Origin: Halopseudomonas xiamenensis
Lineage (GTDB): Bacteria > Pseudomonadota > Gammaproteobacteria > Pseudomonadales > Pseudomonadaceae
DNA length: 40,966 nucleotides
Direction: 5' to 3'
Assembly (NCBI RefSeq): GCF_014219065.1
Contig: NZ_JACLGO010000034.1
Location: 1-40,966, forward strand
Part shown: positions 29,892 through 38,977 of the stretch, in pieces
How positions within the stretch are numbered: position 1 is the first letter of the stretch
Layout: the number at the start of each line of letters is the position of its first letter
The notes under the pieces: generated by a model
The model's database searches: none
The model's input: the letters and a program-made list of their open reading frames with translations, nothing else
What the model was told of the DNA's origin: nothing
Translations under genes and position numbers: made by a program

Positions 29892-29919
29892 ATTGTACCC
29901 CGGACAGACACCCTGTGAA
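29892..29919 (-). promoter_or_regulatory. pmbA promoter
   Basis: Minus-strand TTCACA (29914-29919) and TACAAT (29892-29897), 16 bp apart, each five of six to sigma-70 consensus. The predicted leader is about 15 bases with GAGGAG inside. Confidence 0.6.
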
Positions 29920-29965
29920 CGGGTATCATGGCGCATTGAACAGAACCGGCGCACGGGCGGCAACC

Positions 29966-30493
29966 ATGACAGATTTTCCAGAAGAACACGACGACGGCCA
30001 GCAGGAAGACGAAAAGAGCAAGAGCCAGGTCAAACGCGAGATGCATGCGTTCCAGGAGCTGGGCCGCCGCCTGGTCGAACTCAAACCCACACAGCTGGAC
30101 AAGCTGGAGCTGACCGACAAGCTGCGCGCCGCCCTGGAAGAAGCTCACCGCCATACCGCCCGCGGCGCCCTCAAGCGCCACCTCAGTTTTGTCGGCAAGC
30201 TGGTGCGCGAACAACCGGATATCGAGGCGATCCAGGCCTACGTCGACCGCCTCGACAGCAGCAGCCAGGCCCATGCGCAATACTTCCACCAGCTGGAGCG
30301 CTGGCGTGATCGCCTGCTCACCGGCAACCCGGAAGAACAGCAGGCATTCATCGATGCCTACCCCAACGCCGACCGCCAGACCATCCGCCAACTGGTGCGT
30401 CAGGCAAGCAAGGAAGCCGCCGAGAACAAGCCGCCGGCCGCGGCGCGCAAACTGTTCAAGCTGATTCGCGAAGTGGCGGAACACGCCGACTGA
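29966..30493 (+). CDS. yjgA: ribosome-associated protein YjgA/DarP
   Basis: DUF615-family protein that in E. coli (DarP) associates with late 50S assembly intermediates and the GTPase ObgE. The 175 residues are highly charged: an acidic N-terminus (about 1-20), KSKSQVKREMHAFQELGRRLVEL typical of the family (split around 20-42), and a helical body with a basic C-terminus. The start at 29966 is chosen because upstream in-frame codons lack family resemblance. Divergent from pmbA, the usual neighbour. Confidence 0.93.
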   Translation: MTDFPEEHDDGQQEDEKSKSQVKREMHAFQELGRRLVELKPTQLDKLELTDKLRAALEEAHRHTARGALKRHLSFVGKLVREQPDIEAIQAYVDRLDSSSQAHAQYFHQLERWRDRLLTGNPEEQQAFIDAYPNADRQTIRQLVRQASKEAAENKPPAAARKLFKLIREVAEHAD

Positions 30494-30607
30494 TGGCCCT
30501 GGGCTCGGTGGCGCGTCGGTGCCACCGGGTTGCCCTTCCGTCATCCTGAATGGCGTTCCCGGGCGACTGTGCTAGGTTCAAGGAGACCCCCAAGCACAGG
30601 ATTCGCC

Positions 30608-31591
30608 GTGAATATAGCCACGCCCCTGCCCCGTCTGGAAAATCTGCTACCGCCTGATCAGGACCACGAACACCGGCAACTGCTCGATGGGCTGTTGCAA
30701 CCACAGGCCTGCATCAACCCCAAATACTTCTACGATGACCGCGGCTGCGAGCTGTTCACCCGCATCTGCCAGCTCGATGAGTACTACCCCACCCGCACCG
30801 AAGCGGCCATATTCGAGCAGTGCGCCGATGAAATCAGCGCCGCGCTGACCGGGCATGCACAATGGATCGACCTGGGCTGTGGCGACTGCAGCAAGTCGCG
30901 CCGCTGGCTGGAGCACATCACTCCGGCCAGGCTGATCGGCGTCGATATCGCCGGCGACTTCCTGCAGGCCTGCCTGGCCGACATCGCCGATGGCCATCCC
31001 GAACTGGAATGCGTCGGCGTGGTCAGCGATTTCACCCGGCGCCTCGACCTGCGCCGGCTGCTCGCCGAAGACCCCGACAGCCCGCCGGTGTTCTTCTATC
31101 CCGGCTCATCGATCGGCAACTTCGCCCGCACCGATGCCCTGCGCCTGCTGCGCGGCATCCGCCGGCACTGTGGCGAGCACGGGCAGTTGCTGATTGGCGT
31201 TGACCTGGTCAAGCCCAGCCACATCCTCGAGGCCGCCTATGACGATGCCGAGGGCGTCACCGCCGCATTCAACCTGAACGTGCTGGAGGTGGTCAACCAG
31301 TTGCTGCCGGCGGACTTCGATCCCACCGCCTTTCGCCACCAGGCGGTCTACGACCCACGTAACTGCCGCATCGAAATGCGCCTGGTGGCCAACAGTCCGC
31401 AAACCGTACGGCTGGGCAGTACCGCGGTGCGCCAGTTCCAGCGCGGCGAGCATATCCTCACCGAATATTCCCACAAGTACACCACCACCGGTTTCAGCAC
31501 CCTGCTGGCCGAGGCCGGCTTTGCCCGGCAGCAGCTGTGGACCGATCCGCGCCACTGGTTCGGCGTGTTCCTGGCGGAGCCGCAGGCATGA
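30608..31591 (+). CDS. egtD: L-histidine N-alpha-methyltransferase EgtD
   Basis: SAM-dependent enzyme that trimethylates histidine to hercynine, the first step of ergothioneine synthesis. The 327 residues fit the EgtD family: KYFYDDRGCELFTRICQLDEYY-like N-terminal signature (39-60), PTRTEAAI (61-68), the SAM loop DLGCGDCSK (88-96), and FYPGSSIGNF. I chose the GTG at 30608 because AGG lies seven bases upstream and the frame beyond contains unrelated sequence. It overlaps egtB by four bases. The substrate is inferred from family and the egtB partner. Confidence 0.92.
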   Translation: MNIATPLPRLENLLPPDQDHEHRQLLDGLLQPQACINPKYFYDDRGCELFTRICQLDEYYPTRTEAAIFEQCADEISAALTGHAQWIDLGCGDCSKSRRWLEHITPARLIGVDIAGDFLQACLADIADGHPELECVGVVSDFTRRLDLRRLLAEDPDSPPVFFYPGSSIGNFARTDALRLLRGIRRHCGEHGQLLIGVDLVKPSHILEAAYDDAEGVTAAFNLNVLEVVNQLLPADFDPTAFRHQAVYDPRNCRIEMRLVANSPQTVRLGSTAVRQFQRGEHILTEYSHKYTTTGFSTLLAEAGFARQQLWTDPRHWFGVFLAEPQA

Positions 31592-32808
31592 CCCTGCAGC
31601 CACCACCGGCCGAGGCAAGCGTGTTGCAGTCGCGCTACCACAGTGTACGCGACTACAGCATGCAGCTGATCGAGGGGCTCAGCGCGGAGGACTGCCAGCT
31701 GCAGTCGATGGCCGAGGCCAGCCCGATAAAATGGCATCTGGCCCATACCAGCTGGTTCTTCGAGACTTTCATCCTGTCCGCTCTGCCGACACCGCCAGCG
31801 CGCTTCGATGACGCCTTCGCGGTACTGTTCAACTCCTACTACGTGGGCATAGGCCCGCGCCATGCACGGCCCGAACGGGGCATGCTGTCACGGCCATCAC
31901 TGGATCAGATCCTCGCCTATCGCCAGCATGTGGATACCCATATGCGTGAAGCCCTGTCTTCCCCGGACTTTCCCCAGGCCATGCTGGCGCTGGTGGAACT
32001 GGGGCTCAATCATGAACAGCAGCACCAGGAACTGATCCTCACCGATCTCAAGCATCATTTCTCCCGCAACCCGTTGAGTCCGGCCTGGCGCGATACCGGC
32101 CCCGACCAGGCGGTGACCGGGCATGGCCGTCTGCTTGCCGAGCCCGTCGCCTTCGCAGGCGGTCTGGTCGAGATCGGCCATGCCGGTAACGGCTTCCACT
32201 ATGACAATGAAGGACCACGGCACCGGGTCTGGCTCGAACCCTTCCAACTGGCCAGCCGCAATGTGAACAACGGCGAGTACCTGGCCTTTATCCGCGACGG
32301 CGGCTATCAGCGTCCCGAGCTGTGGCTGTCGGATGGCTGGGACCAGGTCTGCGCCGAAGGCTGGCAGGCGCCGCTGTATTGGCAGCACAGCGATAGCGGC
32401 TGGCAGGTATTCACCCTGCATGGCCTGCAACCCCTGGCCACCGACGCCAGCCTGAGCCATGTCAGCTTCTACGAGGCCGATGCCTATGCGCGCTGGGCCG
32501 ATGCCCGCCTGCCAACCGAGGCCGAATGGGAGCACGCGGCAACCCAGGGCGGGCTGCTGCATGGCCTGTTCGATGAGGTCTGGCAGTGGTGCAACAGCGC
32601 CTACCTGCCCTACCCCGGCTTCCGCCCCGCTGCCGGAGCGGTCGGTGAGTACAACGGCAAGTTCATGATCAACCAGATGGTATTGCGCGGCGGCTCGCTC
32701 GCCACCCCGGCCAGGCATAGCCGGGCTTCGTATCGCAATTTCTTTCCGGCGGGCGCGCGCTGGCAGTTCAGTGGAGTGCGGTTGGCCTGGGATGGTAGAG
32801 CGGCGTAG
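31588..32808 (+). CDS. egtB: EgtB-type sulfoxide synthase
   Basis: Non-haem iron enzyme joining hercynine and a thiol (cysteine or gamma-glutamylcysteine) with oxygen to make the sulfoxide precursor of ergothioneine. The 406 residues have an N-terminal DinB-like domain (about 10-165) and a formylglycine-generating-enzyme-like domain (about 175-405). Iron ligands fit H53 (HLAH) and H142/H146 of the HX3HXE motif NHEQQHQE. The C-terminus has LRGGSLATP and RNFFPAGARWQFSG, typical of proteobacterial forms. No egtC amidase or egtE lyase is adjacent, so the thiol donor and the last step are not shown. Confidence 0.9.
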   Translation: MTLQPPPAEASVLQSRYHSVRDYSMQLIEGLSAEDCQLQSMAEASPIKWHLAHTSWFFETFILSALPTPPARFDDAFAVLFNSYYVGIGPRHARPERGMLSRPSLDQILAYRQHVDTHMREALSSPDFPQAMLALVELGLNHEQQHQELILTDLKHHFSRNPLSPAWRDTGPDQAVTGHGRLLAEPVAFAGGLVEIGHAGNGFHYDNEGPRHRVWLEPFQLASRNVNNGEYLAFIRDGGYQRPELWLSDGWDQVCAEGWQAPLYWQHSDSGWQVFTLHGLQPLATDASLSHVSFYEADAYARWADARLPTEAEWEHAATQGGLLHGLFDEVWQWCNSAYLPYPGFRPAAGAVGEYNGKFMINQMVLRGGSLATPARHSRASYRNFFPAGARWQFSGVRLAWDGRAA

Positions 32809-32820
32809 CCGGCCGCTTTT
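32799..32820 (+). terminator. candidate egtB terminator
   Basis: Stem AGCGGC/GCCGCT (32799-32804 with 32812-32817) followed by TTTT. The egtB stop codon lies inside the loop. Short stem, so moderate confidence. Confidence 0.5.
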
Positions 32821-32826
32821 CGGGGT

Positions 32827-32844
32827 GTAGCGCACCGGCGCTAC
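32827..32844. repeat. GTAGCGC...GCGCTAC hairpin repeat
   Basis: GTAGCGC-ACCG-GCGCTAC. The same stem with a different loop occurs at 40852-40869, so this is a repeat family of the genome. Confidence 0.65.
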
Positions 32845-32918
32845 GCCGGCGATCTTGCCGTCAGTCCCCCTCTGTCGTCGAGCAGGTGCTCGACAACCCT
32901 ATAAACAGACCGTAATTG

Positions 32919-32953
32919 CAAAAAAGGCCGCCCCCGTTACCGGAGGCGGCCTT
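32919..32953 (-). terminator. acyl-CoA dehydrogenase terminator
   Basis: GC-rich stem AAGGCCGCC.../...GGCGGCCTT with a short loop, followed on the minus strand by a T-run of six or more. Lies 23 bases after the stop. Confidence 0.92.
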
Positions 32954-32975
32954 GTTGATCACTCAACGCCAGCTA

Positions 32976-34781
32976 TCAATAGCCCAGCGAGAAGTTCTCT
33001 TCGTCCATATCCATCAGGTTGGCGGAACCGGACAGCATGGCTTCGACGTGGGCGCGGGTGCGCGGCAGGATGCGCTGGTAGTAGAAGCGCGCAGTCTGCA
33101 GCTTGGCCTTGTAGAAGGCTTCGTCACCGGTGCCGGCAGCCAGTTTCTCGGCGGCGACGCGGGCCATGTCGGCCCAGAAGTAGGCCAGGCAGACGTAGCC
33201 GGAGTACATCAGGTAATCCACCGACGCGGCACCGACCATCTCGCGGTCCTTCATCGCGGCCATGCCGACCTTCATGGTCAGGTCAGCCCATTCCTTGTTC
33301 AGGGTCGCCAGCGGGCCGACGAATTCCTGGATGGATTCGTTGCCTTCCTGGGTCTTGCAGAACTTGTGCACAATCTTGGTGAAGTTCTGCAGGGTGGCAC
33401 CCTGGGTCATCAGTACCTTGCGGCCCAGCAGGTCCAGCGCCTGGATGCCGGTGGTACCTTCATAGAGCATGGAAATGCGCGAATCACGCACGTTCTGCTC
33501 CATGCCCCACTCGGAAATGAAGCCGTGGCCACCGTAGATCTGCACACCATGGTTGGCCGCTTCAAAGCCCACTTCGGTCATGAACGCCTTGGCGATCGGC
33601 GTCAGGAACGCCAGCAGGGAGTCGGCCAGCTTCTTCTGTTCCTCGTCCTGGCTGCGCTTGATGATGTCCACCTGCTTGGCAGTGAAGTACACCATGGCAC
33701 GGTTGCCCTCGGCGAAGGCCTTCATGGTCAGCAGCATGCGCCGCACGTCCGGGTGCACGATGATCGGGTCAGCGGGCTTGTCCGGTGCCTTCGGGCCACT
33801 CAGGGCACGCATCTGCAGGCGCTCGCGGGCATACTTGATGCCACCCTGGAAGGCCACTTCGGCATGGGCCAGGCCCTGCAGAGCGGTACCCAGGCGCGCG
33901 GTGTTCATGAAGGTGAACATGGCGTTCAGGCCCTTGTTCGGCGGCCCGATCAGGAAGCCGGTGGCGCCGTCGAAGTTCATCACGCAGGTGGCGTTGCCGT
34001 GGATGCCCATCTTGTGCTCCAGCGAGCCACAGGTCACCGCGTTGCGTTCGCCATTCTCACCCTCGGCATTCGGCAGCACCTTGGGCACGATGAACAGGGA
34101 AATACCCTTGGTGCCGGCCGGTGCATCGGGCAGGCGCGCAAGAACGATATGGACGATGTTCTCGGCCATGTCGTGCTCACCGGAGGAGATGAAGATCTTG
34201 GTACCGGAAATGCGGTAGCTGCCATCGTCGGCCGGCTCGGCCTTGGTGCGCAGCATGCCCAGGTCGGTACCGCAATGCGGCTCGGTCAGGCACATGGTGC
34301 CGGTCCACTGGCCGGAAATCAGCTTGGTCAGGTAGATCTGCTTCTGCTCTTCGGTGCCGTGGGCTTCGATGGTGTTCATCGCGCCATGCGACAGACCGGG
34401 ATACATGCCCCAGGACCAGTTGGCCTGGCCAACCATTTCACTCAGGGTCAGGCCCAGCGAGTCGGGCAGGCCCTGGCCGCCGTACTCGGGGTCCAGCGAC
34501 AGGCTCGGCCAGCCACCTTCGACGAACTGGGCGTAGGCTTCCTTGAAGCCGGTCGGGGTCTTCACGCCCTCGGGGGACCAGGTGCAGCCCTCGGTATCGC
34601 CAACACGGTTCAGCGGTGCGATCACCTGTTCGCAGAACTTGGCACCCTCGTCGAGAATGGCATCGATCATGTCGGGAGTAGCGTCTTCGCATCCCGGCAG
34701 GCTGCTGTAGTGTTCTGCATAACCCAGTACTTCGTCGCGTACGAAACGGATGTCGCGCAGGGGAGCCTTGTATTCTGGCAT
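32976..34781 (-). CDS. acyl-CoA dehydrogenase, long C-terminal form
   Basis: FAD enzyme making trans-2-enoyl-CoA in beta-oxidation. The 601 residues exceed the classic 380-residue type. The family core (about 35-460) includes [12 protein letters not shown] (164-175), FISSGEHD (198-205), YGGHGFISE (416-424) and catalytic E441 in [11 protein letters not shown]-terminal helical domain (about 470-601) follows. It belongs to the group containing FadE5-like and DmdC-like enzymes; chain length or methylthio specificity cannot be told. The start begins [14 protein letters not shown]. Upstream is a strong promoter with two PsrA-type sites, which supports a fatty-acid role. It is not in an operon with bio genes. 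Confidence 0.93.
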   Translation of the reverse strand: MPEYKAPLRDIRFVRDEVLGYAEHYSSLPGCEDATPDMIDAILDEGAKFCEQVIAPLNRVGDTEGCTWSPEGVKTPTGFKEAYAQFVEGGWPSLSLDPEYGGQGLPDSLGLTLSEMVGQANWSWGMYPGLSHGAMNTIEAHGTEEQKQIYLTKLISGQWTGTMCLTEPHCGTDLGMLRTKAEPADDGSYRISGTKIFISSGEHDMAENIVHIVLARLPDAPAGTKGISLFIVPKVLPNAEGENGERNAVTCGSLEHKMGIHGNATCVMNFDGATGFLIGPPNKGLNAMFTFMNTARLGTALQGLAHAEVAFQGGIKYARERLQMRALSGPKAPDKPADPIIVHPDVRRMLLTMKAFAEGNRAMVYFTAKQVDIIKRSQDEEQKKLADSLLAFLTPIAKAFMTEVGFEAANHGVQIYGGHGFISEWGMEQNVRDSRISMLYEGTTGIQALDLLGRKVLMTQGATLQNFTKIVHKFCKTQEGNESIQEFVGPLATLNKEWADLTMKVGMAAMKDREMVGAASVDYLMYSGYVCLAYFWADMARVAAEKLAAGTGDEAFYKAKLQTARFYYQRILPRTRAHVEAMLSGSANLMDMDEENFSLGY

Positions 34782-34841
34782 GGGTACTGACCTCAACGAT
34801 TATTTCAGGATTCGGAACGGCGACGAGCCGGACGGCCCATT

Positions 34842-34868
34842 CAAACACGTGTTTGAAACTTACGTTTC
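34842..34868 (-). promoter_or_regulatory. two overlapping PsrA-type operators
   Basis: CAAAC-ACGT-GTTTG (34842-34855, inside the perfect 18-bp palindrome TTCAAACACGTGTTTGAA at 34840-34857) and GAAAC-TTAC-GTTTC (34855-34868) share one base. Both fit the (G/C)AAAC-N2-4-GTTT(G/C) motif of the fatty-acid-responsive repressor PsrA. They cover the -10 of the promoter. Confidence 0.75.
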
Positions 34869-34885
34869 ACGCCTGGCATTGTCAA
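34857..34885 (-). promoter_or_regulatory. acyl-CoA dehydrogenase promoter
   Basis: Minus-strand TTGACA (34880-34885, consensus), 17-bp spacer, TAAGTT (34857-34862). The predicted start is about 65-70 bases before the ATG, with the PsrA-type sites over the -10 and spacer. Confidence 0.75.
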
Positions 34886-35074
34886 GCCCCGGCGGATGAA
34901 AAACCGGGGAATGCGCATCAGGGAGAGTAGCAATAAAGGTGCGAGGTCGGGGGATAAAGGGGCTGGGGGACCGAGGGTTTGCCTGCAGTTTGGCAGCGGC
35001 GGCTGGTCCGTATCGCCCCGGGGCGGGGCTTGTATGGTTTTCCTACAGGAAGGAAGATGTTGGGGGGATTGATT

Positions 35075-35146
35075 GTAGGAGCGGCGCCCCGCCGCGATAG
35101 CAGACCACTCAGCGGCACCTCCATCGCGGCGAGGCGCCGCTCCCAC
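35075..35146. repeat. inverted pair of Pseudomonas REP elements
   Basis: Arms at 35075-35098 and 35123-35146 are reverse complements at 22 of 24 positions. It lies in the 419-base gap between the acyl-CoA dehydrogenase and the rod-like gene. The rest of that gap holds the promoter and operators on its left, unassigned GC-rich sequence, and on its right a short tandem repeat (CCCGGAGAG, 35153-35176). Confidence 0.8.
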
Positions 35147-35152
35147 CCATAA

Positions 35153-35176
35153 CCCGGAGAGCCCGGAGAGCCCGGA
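35153..35176. repeat. short tandem repeat CCCGGAGAG, 2.7 copies
   Basis: Two full 9-bp units and a partial third, just downstream of the rod-like gene. Confidence 0.7.
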
Positions 35177-35206
35177 AAAACAGCAAAAACGGACCTGAAA
35201 TCAGGC
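35176..35206 (-). terminator. possible end of the bio operon
   Basis: On the minus strand CCTGA-TT-TCAGG overlaps the stop codon of the rod-like gene and is followed by two five-T runs. The loop is very small, so this is tentative. Confidence 0.35.
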
Positions 35207-35509
35207 GTGAATATCGATCAGGGTGCCCAGTGCTTCATCGGCGGTGTCGATGATCGCCGCGCCCGCCTCGACCTCGCGCTGGGCCTGCTGCAGTTCCACC
35301 AGGCTGTTGGCCAGGTTCACCGGGCGGTTGCTGTCTACCCGGGTACTGGCCGCCGGCTGTCCGGTCGCCGGTTGCAGGGGAATGGCACCCGCTGCCGCCG
35401 GATTCGTCGGGGCCCCGGCGCGGGCGATCTCTGCCGCAGCGGTATTGGCACGGTACTGGCCCTGACGCACGGCGTCGAAGCCGGAGGACAACAGATCAAG
35501 CGAGGCCAT
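35201..35509 (-). CDS. small flagellar-rod-like protein of unknown role
   Basis: 102 residues of unknown function. The N-terminus (DLLSSGFDAVRQGQYRANTA, about 5-24) resembles the start of flagellar rod and hook proteins, which read ...ANNIANA. The C-terminus (VNLANSLVELQQAQREVEAG, about 64-83, then TADEALGTLIDI) resembles their closing helix. A short proline- and alanine-rich linker replaces the middle domain. It has no signal peptide. It sits 48 bases after bioD, so it is probably the last gene of the biotin operon; I recall a similar small gene after bioD in P. aeruginosa. No other flagellar gene is near. Confidence 0.75.
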   Translation of the reverse strand: MASLDLLSSGFDAVRQGQYRANTAAAEIARAGAPTNPAAAGAIPLQPATGQPAASTRVDSNRPVNLANSLVELQQAQREVEAGAAIIDTADEALGTLIDIHA

Positions 35510-35557
35510 GGCACAGACTCATATAGTGGCAATATGCCAATTCAAGCACATTCCCGC

Positions 35558-36262
35558 TCAGGATGACATGCCGCTGGTCGGAGCGATCAGTGTATCGAGC
35601 TGCAGGTGTGCAGCCACCGCCGCCGCACTGAGCGGCTCGATACGCGGCACCACGCCCAGGCAGGGCGCCGGCAACAGCTCGCGCAGGGTCTGCAGGTTGT
35701 GCTGCTGGCGGTCCATCTGCGGATCGACCTGGTTGGCCACCCAGCCGGCCAGGCGCAGACCATCGGCGGCGATCGCCTCGGCGGTCAGCAAGGCGTGGTT
35801 GATGCAGCCCAGGCGTAGCCCCACCACCAGAATCACCGGGATACCCAGCTCGATAGCCAGGTCGGCCAGGGTCTGCCGGTCGTTCAGCGGCACTCGCCAG
35901 CCGCCAGCGCCCTCCACCAGGGTCAGCTGCGCGCCCCGCTCGAATACCCGAGAGCAGGCAGCGGCCAGTTGCCCGGCGGTCAGCGTCAGGCCTGCCTCGC
36001 GGGCGGCGATATGCGGCGCGATCGGCGGGGCCAGCGCCACCGGATTGAGCAGCTCGTAATCCAGCTGCGGATTGCATTCGGCCTGCAACGCCAGGGCATC
36101 ATCGTTACGCAGGCCGGCGACGGTGGTCTCGCAACCGGCGGCCACCGGTTTGACCGCCGCGGTGCTCAGGCCGCGCAGCCGCGCCGCGTGCAGCAGACCG
36201 GCGGCGATGGTGGTCTTGCCGATTTCGGTATCGGTACCGGTGACGAAGTAGCGTTGGGACAT
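35558..36262 (-). CDS. bioD: dethiobiotin synthetase
   Basis: ATP-dependent carboxylase closing the ureido ring of dethiobiotin from DAPA and CO2. The 234 residues start with the P-loop GTDTEIGKTT (9-18). Other motifs are KPVAAGCE, EGAGGWRVPL and the nucleotide-binding WVANQVDP region. Fifth gene of bioBFHCD, 12 bases after bioC. Confidence 0.96.
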   Translation of the reverse strand: MSQRYFVTGTDTEIGKTTIAAGLLHAARLRGLSTAAVKPVAAGCETTVAGLRNDDALALQAECNPQLDYELLNPVALAPPIAPHIAAREAGLTLTAGQLAAACSRVFERGAQLTLVEGAGGWRVPLNDRQTLADLAIELGIPVILVVGLRLGCINHALLTAEAIAADGLRLAGWVANQVDPQMDRQQHNLQTLRELLPAPCLGVVPRIEPLSAAAVAAHLQLDTLIAPTSGMSS

Positions 36263-36274
36263 GGGGGCTCCGGA

Positions 36275-37069
36275 TCAGTTGGCGGCGGGTTTGAACATCA
36301 GTACCTGCGCCACCTGCCAGGTGGCTGGCAGGCCAGCCTCGCTGCGAAAGGCCTCATAGGCGGCGGTCAGCCGGCGTGCACGCGCGGCGCCGGTCAGGCC
36401 AGCGGGGCGGCCGGCATTGAGGTTGTGCGCGCCGAGGGATTTCAGCTCCTGGGTCAGTTCGCCCAGGCGTGAATAGAACAGCACGTGCTGCTCGACCTGG
36501 CAGCGCCAGTCGGCGAAGCCCGCCGCCGCCAGCAATGCCTGCAATTCATCCAGCGGCATGAAGCGGTTGACGTGGACAAAGTCGTCCACCGCCTGCCAGG
36601 CGCTGCGCAGCTCATGCAGGCTGCCGTCCAGCAGGGTATTGAAGGCCAGGCAGCCGCCGGGGCGCAGCACCCGCCAGGCCTCCGCCAGCGCCTGCGCCAG
36701 GTCGGGACACCATTGCAACGCCAGGCTGGAGAAGATCAGGTCCTGCGAGCTGCTGCGCAGCGGCAGTGCTTCGGCATCGGCGGCGACCCAGCCGGGCAGC
36801 GCCGGGCTGAGCTGACGGGCGTGGCGCAGCATGCCTTCGGCCAGGTCCAGGCCGATGACCGGCCGCTGGCAGCGATCAGCCAGTGCCCTGCTGAAGTAGC
36901 CGGTGCCGCAGCCCAGGTCGATGATATCCCGCGGTGCGAAGCTCTGCGGCAGGCGCGCCAGCAGGTTGCTGCCGACACTGCGCTGCAGGGCGGCGGCCCG
37001 GTCATAGGTGGCAGCGGCGCGGCTGAAGGATTCGGCCACCCGGCGCTTGTCGAGCATCTGCTCAGGCAT
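36275..37069 (-). CDS. bioC: malonyl-ACP O-methyltransferase
   Basis: SAM-dependent enzyme that methylates malonyl-ACP so that fatty acid synthesis can build the pimeloyl chain of biotin. The 264 residues show DKRRVAESFSRAAATYD at the N-terminus, typical of BioC, motif I DLGCGTG (51-57), and LIFSSLALQWC. The ATG at 37069 overlaps the bioH stop by eight bases. An earlier in-frame start lies deep in bioH and was rejected. Functions together with BioH, encoded just upstream. Confidence 0.95.
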   Translation of the reverse strand: MPEQMLDKRRVAESFSRAAATYDRAAALQRSVGSNLLARLPQSFAPRDIIDLGCGTGYFSRALADRCQRPVIGLDLAEGMLRHARQLSPALPGWVAADAEALPLRSSSQDLIFSSLALQWCPDLAQALAEAWRVLRPGGCLAFNTLLDGSLHELRSAWQAVDDFVHVNRFMPLDELQALLAAAGFADWRCQVEQHVLFYSRLGELTQELKSLGAHNLNAGRPAGLTGAARARRLTAAYEAFRSEAGLPATWQVAQVLMFKPAAN

Positions 37070-37778
37070 GCTGCGCCTCCAGCCAGCCGGCGATCTGCTC
37101 GGCCAGCCACAGTGGCTGCTCCAGCGGCAGGGCATGGCCGGCCTGGTCATTGACGGCCAGGCGCGAGGGTTCATGCAGGGCGGCTATCGCCTCGGCGGCG
37201 GCTATCGGCACCAGCGCGTCCAGCGCGCCGAAGCAGTGCAGCATGGGCTGCTGCGGGCGAGCCAGCACTACCCGATTATCGAGCATGCCGAGCACCGCCA
37301 GGGCGTGCAGGCGCTGCGGCGCATCCAGCCCGTCCCAGCTCAGGGCCTTGGCCAGCTGTCTGGCCTGCGGACTGCCCTGGGCCACCAATAGCGCGAAACG
37401 CTTGAGGGTTTTCTCCGGCGCGTCGCGAAAGTCCTGGTAGAAGGCCTTGAAGGTGTCCGTTGGCATGGCCTGCGGCCAGTCCCGGCGCTCGACGAAGCAG
37501 GCATTGCTGGCCAGGGTGGCAACCCGGGTGAAGTGCTCGGGAAAGCGCCGATGCAACTGCACCGCCAGCATGCCGCCCAGCGACCAGCCGACCAGCACGC
37601 CCGGCCTGATCTGCTGGGCCAGGCTGCTGAGGTCGGTTTCCAGGCTGGAGAGCTGGATCGCCGGCAGCGGCAGGATCTCCACGCTGGTATCGGGCAGGCG
37701 TTCGAGCAGCGCGGCACGCAAGGGTTGCATGGTCTGCGGCGCCAGCGCCCAGCCCGGCAACAGGGTGATGTGTTTCAT
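37062..37778 (-). CDS. bioH: pimeloyl-ACP methyl ester esterase
   Basis: Alpha/beta hydrolase that removes the methyl group added by BioC once the pimeloyl chain is complete. The 238 residues have the nucleophile S66 in GWSLGG, D187 in ALDALVP and H215 in AGHALPLE, the complete triad. The N-terminus is [12 protein letters not shown]. Overlaps bioF by four bases and bioC by eight. Having bioH inside the operon is usual in Pseudomonas but not in E. coli. Confidence 0.95.
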   Translation of the reverse strand: MKHITLLPGWALAPQTMQPLRAALLERLPDTSVEILPLPAIQLSSLETDLSSLAQQIRPGVLVGWSLGGMLAVQLHRRFPEHFTRVATLASNACFVERRDWPQAMPTDTFKAFYQDFRDAPEKTLKRFALLVAQGSPQARQLAKALSWDGLDAPQRLHALAVLGMLDNRVVLARPQQPMLHCFGALDALVPIAAAEAIAALHEPSRLAVNDQAGHALPLEQPLWLAEQIAGWLEAQHA

Positions 37779-38947
37779 GGCTCCATCTCCGGCAGGCTGT
37801 TCAGGGTCTGTTGCAGGGCTTCCAGCAGACGCCCGACATCCTCCTCGCTGTGCGCCGCCGACAGGGTCACGCGCAGGCGGGCGGTCCCCTGCGGCACCGT
37901 GGGTGGGCGGATTGCGGTGATCAGGATGCCGCGCTGACGCAGCCCGGCGGACAACTGCAGGGCCCGTGCGCTGTCACCGATCAACAATGGCTGGATCGGT
38001 GTCGGGCTGTCCATCAACTGCAGGCCAAGCGCGCTGGCGCCGGCACGGAACTGTGCGATCAACCGCGCCAGGTGCTCACGGCGCCAGCTTTCCTCACGCA
38101 ACAGCCGCAGACTGGCCAGGGTCGCCCAGGCGACCGCCGGCGGCTGGCTGGTGGTATAGATATAGGGCCGGGCGAACTGGATCAGGGTCTCGATCAGCTC
38201 GTCGCTGCCGGCGATGAAGGCGCCAGCGGTGCCAAAGGCCTTGCCCAGGGTGCCGACCAGCACCGGCACATCCTCCAGGCCCAGACTATAGTGCTCGACG
38301 ATCCCGCCGCCGGTGGTGCCCAGGCAGCCGAAGCCGTGGGCGTCATCGACCATCACCCAAGCACCGCTACGACGCGCCGTGGCACAGATCTGCGGCAGCT
38401 GCGCCAGATCACCGTCCATGCTGAACACACCGTCGCTCACCACCAGGGTGTTGCCGGTGGCCTTGCCCAGCCGCTGCGCCAGGCTCTGCGCATCGTTATG
38501 CAGGTAACGGGAAAAACGCCCACCACTGAGCAGCCCGGCATCCAGCAGGGAGGCGTGATTGAGGCGATCCTGCAGCACGGTATCGCCCTGCCCGACCAGC
38601 GCGGTGATCGCGCCCATATTGGCCATATAGCCGCTGGACATCAGCAGCGCCCGGGGCCGGCCAGTGAACTCGGCCAGCGCCTCCTCCAGCTGGTGATGCG
38701 CAGCGCTGTGCCCGACTACCAGATGCGAGGCACCGCCACCCACGCCCCAGCGGCGCACGCCCTCGACCATGGCCTCGGCCACCGCCGGATGAGCGGCCAG
38801 GCCGAGGTAATCATTGCTGCAGAAGGCCAGCAGGGGCTGCCCATCCACGCTGACATGCACCCCCTGTGGCGATGCCAGCAGGGGGCGTTGACGATAGAGA
38901 TGATCGGCACGGCGTTGGGCCAGGCGCGAAGACAGATCGAAGGGCAT
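37775..38947 (-). CDS. bioF: 8-amino-7-oxononanoate synthase
   Basis: PLP enzyme condensing pimeloyl-ACP (or CoA) with alanine to KAPA in biotin synthesis. The 390 residues belong to the alpha-oxoamine synthase family: [13 protein letters not shown] (42-54), the [13 protein letters not shown]-contact segment (201-210) and the PLP lysine K236 in GTLGKAFGT. It lies 30 bases after bioB and overlaps bioH by four. The next enzyme, BioA, is not in the operon. Confidence 0.97.
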   Translation of the reverse strand: MPFDLSSRLAQRRADHLYRQRPLLASPQGVHVSVDGQPLLAFCSNDYLGLAAHPAVAEAMVEGVRRWGVGGGASHLVVGHSAAHHQLEEALAEFTGRPRALLMSSGYMANMGAITALVGQGDTVLQDRLNHASLLDAGLLSGGRFSRYLHNDAQSLAQRLGKATGNTLVVSDGVFSMDGDLAQLPQICATARRSGAWVMVDDAHGFGCLGTTGGGIVEHYSLGLEDVPVLVGTLGKAFGTAGAFIAGSDELIETLIQFARPYIYTTSQPPAVAWATLASLRLLREESWRREHLARLIAQFRAGASALGLQLMDSPTPIQPLLIGDSARALQLSAGLRQRGILITAIRPPTVPQGTARLRVTLSAAHSEEDVGRLLEALQQTLNSLPEMEP

Positions 38948-38977
38948 ACAGACCTCAGCGCCAGCTTGCTGTTGCGG

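Noticed and set aside
30508..30530. Hairpin GGTGGC...GCCACC after yjgA as a terminator
   Set aside because: The stem is six base pairs and no T-run follows.
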